A stretch of DNA of 64,000 nucleotides from Labilibaculum filiforme (GTDB taxonomy: Bacteria > Bacteroidota > Bacteroidia > Bacteroidales > Marinifilaceae). This document shows, piece by piece, positions 26,088-33,356 of the stretch (the first letter of the stretch is position 1; the number at the start of each line of letters is the position of its first letter). Location of the stretch: positions 124,001-188,000 of the forward strand of contig NZ_MVDD01000005.1 of NCBI RefSeq assembly GCF_002843315.1, written 5' to 3'. The notes under the pieces were generated by a model. That model was not told the DNA's origin and searched no databases. It was given only the letters and a program-made list of their open reading frames with translations. A program made the translations under genes and the position numbers.

Positions 26088-26157
26088 TTCGACCTAAGAC
26101 CTAAGACCTAAGACCTTTGACCTTTTAGACTTTAGACCTTTAGACCTTTAAACTCTT
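26088..26157. repeat. Heptamer-type direct repeats (GACCTAA/GACCTTT)
   Basis: Successive 7-8-bp units such as GACCTAA (three in a row), then GACCTTT, TAGACTT and TAGACCTTT fill this non-coding stretch between the U32 gene stop and the TlpA gene start. The rest of 25838-26087 is AT-rich with no gene recognised. Similar heptamer tracts (ACTTGAT/ACTTGGA) recur at 39.9-41.3 kb. Confidence 0.7.
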
Positions 26158-26163
26158 AAATTT

Positions 26164-27420
26164 CTACTGAATTAAATCGTTGGTAACCTCTACAATCTTA
26201 TACAGTTTATCCGATCGGCGAATCATTGTATCCAGTGAAATGGAAAAACTATCTCCTTTCACAGCTTTTTCTACCGATTTTAAATCTACACGAATTTCTT
26301 TAATGGTAGTTTCAACTACACCAGTTGTTGGTCCGGTAATCAAAATATGATCGCCAACCTTTAATTCCTGCGATTCCAATAAAAACTCAGCCACTTTAAT
26401 CTTGGCAAAGTAATTTGTGCCCTTGCCAATTAGCATTTTACGTTTGGTAGCACGGTTGCCGTACTCCTCACTCCACTCCCCAATTTTTTGTCCGAGATAA
26501 TAACCATCCCAAAAACCTCGATTGAAAACAGTAGCCAAATTTGTCATCCATTGGTCAATTTTATCGCGAGTATAATCTCCTTCCAAATACGCATCGACTG
26601 CTTCGCTGTAGTTTTCGACCACTGTTTTTACATATTCGGGAGAGCGGGCTCGGCCTTCAAATTTCAAGACACGAACTCCTGCATCGAGCATTTTATTCAG
26701 AAAACCGATGGTGCACAAATCTTTGGGCGACATGATATATTCATTATCGATCTCGAGCTGATTTCCCGATTCCTTTTCGGTAACGATATAGGCTTTTCGA
26801 CAAGTTTGCATGCATGCTCCGCGATTGGCAGAAGAATTTTTCTCGTGCAGACTCAAATAGCATTTTCCAGATACTGCCATGCACAATGCTCCGTGCGCAA
26901 ACATCTCAATTTGAATCAGCTCCCCTTTCGGACCACGAATTTCCTCTTCAACAATTTGCTTATAGATAGCTGCCACCTGATTCAGATTTAATTCCCGGGC
27001 TAAAACTACTACGTCGGCAAATTGAGCATAGAACTTCACTGCTTCTATATTGGTAATGTTGCATTGTGTAGATATATGAACTTCTACATCGATGCTGCGG
27101 GCGTACATGATTGCAGAAACATCTGCAGCAATAATCGCTGTTACACCGCCTTCTTTTGCCGCATCAACAATTTTATGCATTACCTGTATATCATGATCGA
27201 ACAAAACCGTATTCACTGTTAGGTACGACTTGATATTATTCTCTTTACAAATAGATGCAATATTGTGTAAATCTTCGATGGTAAAATTATTCGAAGATCT
27301 CGATCTCATATTCAACTGCTCAATGCCAAAATAAATAGAATTGGCTCCTCCTTGTATCGCTGCCATTAATGATTCGTAAGAACCAACCGGAGCCATTAAC
27401 TCAATTTCGTTTCTCTTCAT
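26164..27420 (-). CDS. U32 family peptidase-like protein (TrhP/YegQ-like)
   Basis: A 418-aa cytoplasmic protein with the U32 signature E-x-F-x2-G...C: IEMFAHGALCMAVSGKCYLS, then cysteines in NRGACMQTCRKAY that fit an iron-sulfur site. N-terminal LMAPVGSYESLMAAIQGGA and FGIEQLNMRSR are the usual TIM-barrel opening. A C-terminal beta domain starts near residue 330. E. coli homologues TrhP/RlhA hydroxylate tRNA U34 or 23S rRNA C2501 rather than act as proteases, so RNA modification is the favoured role. It is divergent from the serine hydrolase at 27950. Confidence 0.88.
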   Translation of the reverse strand: MKRNEIELMAPVGSYESLMAAIQGGANSIYFGIEQLNMRSRSSNNFTIEDLHNIASICKENNIKSYLTVNTVLFDHDIQVMHKIVDAAKEGGVTAIIAADVSAIMYARSIDVEVHISTQCNITNIEAVKFYAQFADVVVLARELNLNQVAAIYKQIVEEEIRGPKGELIQIEMFAHGALCMAVSGKCYLSLHEKNSSANRGACMQTCRKAYIVTEKESGNQLEIDNEYIMSPKDLCTIGFLNKMLDAGVRVLKFEGRARSPEYVKTVVENYSEAVDAYLEGDYTRDKIDQWMTNLATVFNRGFWDGYYLGQKIGEWSEEYGNRATKRKMLIGKGTNYFAKIKVAEFLLESQELKVGDHILITGPTTGVVETTIKEIRVDLKSVEKAVKGDSFSISLDTMIRRSDKLYKIVEVTNDLIQ

Positions 27421-27677
27421 TTAAAAAATTCCCTTTCACTCGAAAAAATAAAAAACTTCCCTTGTAAGTTGATAATGCCTGTTAACAACAAAGCTTATCC
27501 AACAAACACTTTCTTTCTGATTCTCAGCAAAAGTAATCTTTATGAGCCATTCCTGCAAAACAAATAGGCAATCAAATGAAAGGCAAAACAATAATTCCAA
27601 AGCTTCCCAAGCACTCTCTTTTCGAATCAGAAAAATAAAAAAGAAAGTGCTATAATTTGAATAAAAAAACAGAAGTT

Positions 27678-27714
27678 GTTAATTTGAGTTAATTCCCGTT
27701 AATTGAAGTTAACG
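27678..27714. promoter_or_regulatory. Four GTTAA(TT) direct repeats at 10-bp spacing
   Basis: GTTAATT occurs at 27678, 27688 and 27698, with GTTAACG at 27708: one unit per helical turn. It lies in the divergent region between the U32 gene and the serine hydrolase, about 85-120 bp upstream of the latter's promoter element. It looks like a multi-site binding platform for a regulator; the regulator is unknown. Confidence 0.55.
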
Positions 27715-27797
27715 ACACAAGCCAATCATCTATAATACTGAACATTACCTACTATTGCAATTATTTTAAAATAATGATGGAAACTCAAAAATGTTAG

Positions 27798-27805
27798 TAC
27801 ATTTG
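27798..27805 (+). promoter_or_regulatory. Candidate -7 promoter element of the class A-like hydrolase gene
   Basis: TACATTTG matches TAnnTTTG; the predicted start site near 27812 gives a leader of about 138 nt containing two small hairpins. Confidence 0.55.
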
Positions 27806-27861
27806 AGCAGTTCTCACTAATACATTTTAAGGGTCGCGATAGTTAAAAAATATGTAAATAA

Positions 27862-27898
27862 AACATTATACAATAATGTTATCGTGCGCAAAGCGCAC
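27862..27898 (+). promoter_or_regulatory. Two adjacent 3-nt-loop hairpins in a 5' leader
   Basis: AACATTAT-ACA-ATAATGTT (27862-27880) and GTGCGC-AAA-GCGCAC (27884-27898) stand back to back, 52 nt before the start codon at 27950. No T-run follows, so this is not a simple terminator. It could be an mRNA-stabilising or regulatory leader. Confidence 0.5.
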
Positions 27899-27949
27899 TA
27901 AATTAGGGAAAGCAAGAATAAGTGTATATTTTAAAGGGAAGTTGATAGT

Positions 27950-28876
27950 ATGAAAACGCGATTTATAGTAGTAACAGTTCTATTGGTTGTTGTATATTTT
28001 GGTTGTGCAAACAAATCGATTAATGAACAGGTTGTAAAAAAAGAAATGGCCTTACCGTTACGGTCAGCCGACCAAATAATTCCTTTGCAGGAACTAAAAA
28101 ACAGCGATTTACAGAATAAACTCGATATAAAACTAAAAAAGAACAGCAAATGGAAACGTTTGATCGAAAATAAGAAAATGGCTGTTGGTTTAGTCGATTT
28201 ACGAGATTTAGATAACATTCGATTTGCTAGCGTAAATGGCGATAATATCATGTACGCCGCTAGCTTGCCAAAAATTGCGGTTTTATTAGCAACCGCAGAT
28301 GCTCTGGAAAAAGGAGAAATAGAAGAAACTCCAGCTATTTTGAGCGACATGAGACTTATGATGAGTCGATCGAATAATCAGGCAACTACCCGCTTAATTG
28401 ACCTATTGGGATACGAAAAAATTAAGGATGTATTGATGGATCCTACCTACAAATTGTATGATGAAGAACAAGGTGGAGGCTTATGGGTTGGGAAAAGGTA
28501 TGCAAAAACAGGAGCACGATATCCTGAACCTCTTAAAGGAATCAGCCATGCAGCAACTGCAGATCAGGTTTGTCGTTTTTATTATATGCTAATCAATGGG
28601 GAATTGGTTAGTCCTGATCGATCCAGTCAAATGTTAGAAATGATGGTAGATCCTGAAATTCATCACAAATTTGTAAATACCATCGAAAAAGTTCGTCCCA
28701 ATGCCAAATTGTTCCGAAAATCAGGAACCTGGAAAAATTTTCATGCCGATTCGATATTGGTATGGGGAAAAGAGGATCGATTCATTCTAGTTGGTTTACT
28801 TCAAGATGATGATGGCGAAAGAATTTTGAGACAGCTGGTTTTAGAAGTTGAAGATGTATTAGACGATATAAACTAA
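27950..28876 (+). CDS. Class A beta-lactamase-like serine hydrolase, lipoprotein
   Basis: A 308-aa protein with a lipoprotein signal (lipobox VYFGC, Cys19). The penicilloyl-serine-transferase motifs are SLPK (Ser105, Lys108), SNN (141-143) and KSG (257-259), in class A order and spacing. The Glu of the omega loop is not obvious, so it may be a peptidoglycan-active or regulatory relative rather than a resistance enzyme. It precedes the transporter-HEAT gene by about 350 bp on the same strand, with a terminator hairpin between. A second class A-like hydrolase lies at 32082-33356. Confidence 0.87.
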   Translation: MKTRFIVVTVLLVVVYFGCANKSINEQVVKKEMALPLRSADQIIPLQELKNSDLQNKLDIKLKKNSKWKRLIENKKMAVGLVDLRDLDNIRFASVNGDNIMYAASLPKIAVLLATADALEKGEIEETPAILSDMRLMMSRSNNQATTRLIDLLGYEKIKDVLMDPTYKLYDEEQGGGLWVGKRYAKTGARYPEPLKGISHAATADQVCRFYYMLINGELVSPDRSSQMLEMMVDPEIHHKFVNTIEKVRPNAKLFRKSGTWKNFHADSILVWGKEDRFILVGLLQDDDGERILRQLVLEVEDVLDDIN

Positions 28877-28949
28877 TCGTAAATTCCCTTTTTACTGTGC
28901 AGCAAACAGCTTCTAACTTATTTTTAAAATACTGAGAATCTGTTTTTTC

Positions 28950-28980
28950 TTCACCTAGATGCTTGAAAAATCAAGGTGAA
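28950..28980 (+). terminator. Terminator hairpin after the class A-like hydrolase
   Basis: TTCACCT (28950-28956) pairs with AGGTGAA (28974-28980) and is followed by ATTTTGTTTTT. The remaining 28981-29228 is AT-rich and holds no gene that I can support. Confidence 0.75.
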
Positions 28981-29228
28981 ATTTTGTTTTTCCCTGATCT
29001 CTAGTCCTTAAGTGACTAAATACTATGGGCAAAATAACTCCAAAGCATCTAACATCTTGATACTTACGATTGCTTTTGCAAACTACTTCGCTCCCGTTAA
29101 AATATTTTATTAAATTGAGAAAGAACTTAACATTTTTTCTCAATTTTGTTTTTTAATAAAATATCGTTTTAAACGTAAGGGTAACACAAGACTTTTAAAC
29201 CTAACCATATACTACCAGATTATACCGA

Positions 29229-32081
29229 ATGAAAAATTTTGAGAGTTCTGTTAGAAATGTTTTCCAGGAAGCTTTTCAATACTTCTTAAACAAATCGTTC
29301 GATATTCGAGTAGGTGAATATCGAAGGGTTGTTTTAATGCAAGTCAATATCTTTTTGATCATCTCTACTCTTTTGATCATCAAGCCAATTGTTAATTCGC
29401 TATTTCTTTCCTCCTTCGGTTATTCTTATCTTCCTACAGCATTCATTATCGTTTCTATTTTTGCGGTTGCTATTTCCAGGTTGTATTCCCGCTTGTTATC
29501 GAAATTCGCATTCGATAAAATTATGACTCGAACGCTTCTAATTTCGGTTATAACCCTGTTTGTTTTTGGATTGTTGCTTCGCCTAAACATACTGGTACAA
29601 GTGGTGCTTTTACTGTTTTATGTTTGGGTAGCCCTTTTTGCTGTAGTCTCCTCCTCTCAATTTTGGGTATTGGCCAACATTATTTTTAATGCGCGAGAAG
29701 CCAAACGAGTGTTTGGTTTTATTGGTGCGGGTGCAATTGCCGGAGGAATTTTTGGTGGTTACCTAACCTCCATTATGGCTCCAATAATTGGTAGCGAAAA
29801 TCTTATTTTTTTTAGTATGCTGGTATTGTTGCCAAGCATTTGGATTACTAAAAAAATATGGGCCGAAAGAGACAGCGAACAGCAACTGGTGCAACAACAA
29901 AAAGTACAGGAAGAGCACCAACCCGAAAACCCATATCAAATCATTAAAAAGTCGAGACATTTAAGTTTAATGGCAGGCATTATTGGAGTAAGTGTTGTTG
30001 TTGCCAAGCTGGTAGATTACCAATTTAGCGCAATCGCCTCTACCTCCATCCTCGATCCGGATCGATTAACCGCCTTTTTTGGGTTCTGGTTTTCGAACTT
30101 TAACCTTTTATCCTTATTCATACAATTGTTTCTTACCCGACGAATTGTTGGTGTATTTGGTGTGGGCAGCTCCCTACTAATTCTTCCCGGCGCTATATTT
30201 TTAGGAGCTTTAAGCATGCTGTTTTTTCCTATACTTGGTGCCGCAATATTTATTAAGTTATGTGATGGCAGTTTAAAACAATCTATTAATAAATCGGCCA
30301 CCGAACTCTTAGCTTTACCCATTCCACTCGAAATTAAGAGTAAAACCAAATCTTATATCGATGTAACTGTAGATAGTGTTGCTTCCGGAATTGGAGGATT
30401 GCTTTTATTTTTCCTTGTTAATGGATTACAGCTCTCTACGAATTGGATCAGCTTAATGATTATTGGTTTGCTTGCGCTTTGGATCTACTTTGCCTTGCAA
30501 GTAAGAAAAGAATATCTAAAATCATTTAAACTAAAGATCAGTAAAAAAATTAGCCGGAAGAAAGCAGAAAAAAAGGCTGAAACCACCGAATCGGTTATCA
30601 GTAATCTGCAAAAGCAATTGGAAAGCACTAAGGAAAATCAATTATTGTACATTATTCAGAAAACACGAGAAATACCTAGAGTAGAGTTCTATTTACGACT
30701 TAAACACCTGCTCTCGCATCCATCAAGTAAGGTTAGAGCCGAGGTAATTACCAATCTTAAATCCTATATCAATCACAATTTATCGGGCGACATGCTACTT
30801 TTGGTAAATGATGAGGATCAGGAAGTTCGTGTAAAGGCTTTTGAATACTTAATCGCACTAGCGCCTGGCAACCGTGTAAAATTAATTGAGTCGTATCTGG
30901 AACATGAAGACGATAAAATTCGGGAATCGGCCTTATTGGCATTAGCAATTGAAACTCGTGGAAACCAAGAGCTCCAGAACTGGTTTTCATTTGGAGATCG
31001 CTTGCAGATGCGAATACAACAAATGAATAAAACAGAAGATATAAACGAGAAAGACAAATTACACCAACATATTATACAAGTGATTGGAGCTTCAAGTGCT
31101 TCTGGATATTTTAGTTACTTGCAAAATGCTTTTCATCACGAAAGAGAAGAAATTGTTACAAAAGCGATTGAAGCTGCTGGGAATACTGCACACCCTCAGT
31201 TCATTAGCGTACTATTGAATTTCTTAAATCAGAAAACTTTTTTACCAACGGCACAAACGGCTTTAGCAAATTACGGCAGCAGAGCCTTTTCTGTATTCCA
31301 AAAACTAATTCAAGAGGAGAAAATTTCGGCCGAATTAGTCCGAAAACTGCCTGTGGTTGCACAAAAAATAAACAGTCAGAAATCAATTGATTTTCTTTTC
31401 TTTTTACTTGATTACGAGGACTATATGGTTCACTTGGAAAGCTTGAAAGCTTTAAATAATCTTAAACAAAGCTTTCCCCATCTGTTTTTTGACAAGAAAC
31501 TGGTTATGAGTCTTATTGTAGAGGAAATACACTTGTCGCAGAATAGCTTAGTGGTGTTAAAATCAAAATTTGTAAATAAAGTAGATACCGATTCTATTCC
31601 TGCAGAAATTATGGATGCACGAAATAGTTTAATTCATTTATTAGAACGAAGACTTGATGGTAGCTTAGAGCGTATTTTCCGTCTGTTAGAGCTGCGATAT
31701 CCTCCGGAAGATATACTAACCGTTTACAAAGGCATTCAAAGCAATAAGACTGATCTTAGGATGAATGCAATTGAATTCTTAGATAATGTATTGGAAGCTC
31801 GTTTAAAAAAGATCCTGATTCCAGTACTGGAAACAGCCATTTTAAATAGTATGGCTGAACCGGTTTTTAGTTTATTTGCCGAAAAAGAACCCGATGAATT
31901 TGGATGCTACCGACTTATCTTAGAAGGTGTTGATGTGAAACTGAAATTAGCTGTATTCTACTTACTGGAACAACTAGCAGACCCAAAGTTTTTGCCTTTG
32001 GTTCAAACTTACCTGAATTCCGAAAACTTAAAAATTAGAACATTTGCTCAAAAAGCAAATAAGGCAATGATAGCTGACTAA
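29229..32081 (+). CDS. Nucleotide-transporter-like (Npt1/Npt2, ATP/ADP translocase-like) membrane protein with HEAT repeats
   Basis: A 950-aa protein. Residues ~30-430 hold about ten to twelve membrane helices. Blocks such as SSQFWVLANIIFNAREAKR followed by VFGFIGAGAIAGGIFGGYL resemble the TlcA/NTT nucleotide transporter family. The remaining ~500 residues are soluble alpha-helical HEAT-type repeats (for example KVRAEVITNLKSYI, EVRVKAFEYLIALA and KIRESALLALAIET). Family members exchange ATP/ADP or import nucleotides in intracellular bacteria and plastids; similar HEAT-fused proteins in free-living Bacteroidota have no known substrate. Its stop abuts the stop of the convergent serine hydrolase with no gap. 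Confidence 0.82.
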   Translation: MKNFESSVRNVFQEAFQYFLNKSFDIRVGEYRRVVLMQVNIFLIISTLLIIKPIVNSLFLSSFGYSYLPTAFIIVSIFAVAISRLYSRLLSKFAFDKIMTRTLLISVITLFVFGLLLRLNILVQVVLLLFYVWVALFAVVSSSQFWVLANIIFNAREAKRVFGFIGAGAIAGGIFGGYLTSIMAPIIGSENLIFFSMLVLLPSIWITKKIWAERDSEQQLVQQQKVQEEHQPENPYQIIKKSRHLSLMAGIIGVSVVVAKLVDYQFSAIASTSILDPDRLTAFFGFWFSNFNLLSLFIQLFLTRRIVGVFGVGSSLLILPGAIFLGALSMLFFPILGAAIFIKLCDGSLKQSINKSATELLALPIPLEIKSKTKSYIDVTVDSVASGIGGLLLFFLVNGLQLSTNWISLMIIGLLALWIYFALQVRKEYLKSFKLKISKKISRKKAEKKAETTESVISNLQKQLESTKENQLLYIIQKTREIPRVEFYLRLKHLLSHPSSKVRAEVITNLKSYINHNLSGDMLLLVNDEDQEVRVKAFEYLIALAPGNRVKLIESYLEHEDDKIRESALLALAIETRGNQELQNWFSFGDRLQMRIQQMNKTEDINEKDKLHQHIIQVIGASSASGYFSYLQNAFHHEREEIVTKAIEAAGNTAHPQFISVLLNFLNQKTFLPTAQTALANYGSRAFSVFQKLIQEEKISAELVRKLPVVAQKINSQKSIDFLFFLLDYEDYMVHLESLKALNNLKQSFPHLFFDKKLVMSLIVEEIHLSQNSLVVLKSKFVNKVDTDSIPAEIMDARNSLIHLLERRLDGSLERIFRLLELRYPPEDILTVYKGIQSNKTDLRMNAIEFLDNVLEARLKKILIPVLETAILNSMAEPVFSLFAEKEPDEFGCYRLILEGVDVKLKLAVFYLLEQLADPKFLPLVQTYLNSENLKIRTFAQKANKAMIAD

Positions 32082-33356
32082 TTAAGGCTTCCGAATTAAA
32101 TCATCAATACTACTAGCTAATCCCATATGATCGAGATTGGAATTCTTTCTCAATACATTCGTCATTACCACCACCATGTAGGTTGCTCCGTCGGGTTGTT
32201 CAACAATTACCACGGAATTCATATAGTTCTGTACATTTCCCATGTACTTTTTGCAGGTAAATCCCTCTTCGGGTTTGCACTGATACAAACTTCCCGATTT
32301 AAAATAAATAGCTGCATTGGTTAAGCGAGGCGAAGCACCATAGCGAATTCGTCGATCGGTCATATACATCATTCTTTTAATTTCGAGACTACTATTATAA
32401 TCTACAATTTTACCACGCTCCAAAGCAATTAAGAACTTCATTAAACCACGCGGACTGCCAATACTACCGCCCGAACCTGGAATAATGCGTTTAGCTCCCT
32501 GCGTAAACATACTCCCTAATCGCCATTCCTCTTCGCTAATTCCAATTTTAAGCAAAGGTTCATTTACAAGCAAGTTGGCCAAATTTTGCAAACTAGCCCG
32601 GGGAGTTGTTTTAAAATACTCGGAAGCCTGTTCCTCGGTAAGATTTGGGTAATCTTGTCCGAAAGCACGCATTAGCACCGCTTCGCGCCAAACAATGCTT
32701 GCAGCACCATTATTACTTACCGAAAGCATATGATCTACCCATTCGTAAAGCGAAAAAATATCGTATTCCTTAACCGTTCTTTTCACCAAAACATTTGTGA
32801 TGGTGTCGAAAAAAGGAACCGTATGTTCGTCGTAATTTCCCCACGTTCCGGCTTTTACAAATCGCGTTTTTAACAAATTTACCCGATCCTCATACGAATT
32901 AGGATAAAGTCGTTCCAGCTCATTAAATAAGCCAGCTATTACCGCCAACTTACCCACACTACCTGGTTGAAAACCTTTGGTATCCTGGCGAGAAGCATAT
33001 CTTATTTTTTTTCCATTGGTGATATCAAGTAATGCCACCGAATAGCTTTCGTGCAGGTTGGGAAACAAATTATTTAGCTTTTGCTGCAACTTTTTATCGG
33101 CCTGAGGAAAAGTTTCCAAACTATCGCCCCGAACTCCCAGTAAATTCAATTTGATATCCTTTATGGACTTAAGTGCACCTGGAATTGGTTTTGTATCCTT
33201 AATTTGTCCATCAATAATTTTTTGCAAACGCACCAAACGTCTTATCCCTGTAGTTTTGTAACCATCAATTGGATAAGGCTCCCCGCTTCCTTCTGCAAAA
33301 GTGAAAAAGGAAGAAAACAAGAAAACGATTATGAGTAAATTTTTACGATTCATCAT
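32082..33356 (-). CDS. Exported class A beta-lactamase-like serine hydrolase
   Basis: A 424-aa protein with an N-terminal signal (IVFLFSSFFTFAEG). Motifs are SVGK (Ser133, Lys136), SNN (214-216) and KSG (353-355). At 424 aa it is much longer than a class A beta-lactamase (~290 aa), with an extra ~100-residue N-terminal region and a long segment between SNN and KSG. The start overlaps the end of the dikinase gene by 4 bp (ATGA), so the two are translationally coupled. A role in peptide or envelope hydrolysis is inferred; resistance is not suggested. Confidence 0.85.
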   Translation of the reverse strand: MMNRKNLLIIVFLFSSFFTFAEGSGEPYPIDGYKTTGIRRLVRLQKIIDGQIKDTKPIPGALKSIKDIKLNLLGVRGDSLETFPQADKKLQQKLNNLFPNLHESYSVALLDITNGKKIRYASRQDTKGFQPGSVGKLAVIAGLFNELERLYPNSYEDRVNLLKTRFVKAGTWGNYDEHTVPFFDTITNVLVKRTVKEYDIFSLYEWVDHMLSVSNNGAASIVWREAVLMRAFGQDYPNLTEEQASEYFKTTPRASLQNLANLLVNEPLLKIGISEEEWRLGSMFTQGAKRIIPGSGGSIGSPRGLMKFLIALERGKIVDYNSSLEIKRMMYMTDRRIRYGASPRLTNAAIYFKSGSLYQCKPEEGFTCKKYMGNVQNYMNSVVIVEQPDGATYMVVVMTNVLRKNSNLDHMGLASSIDDLIRKP

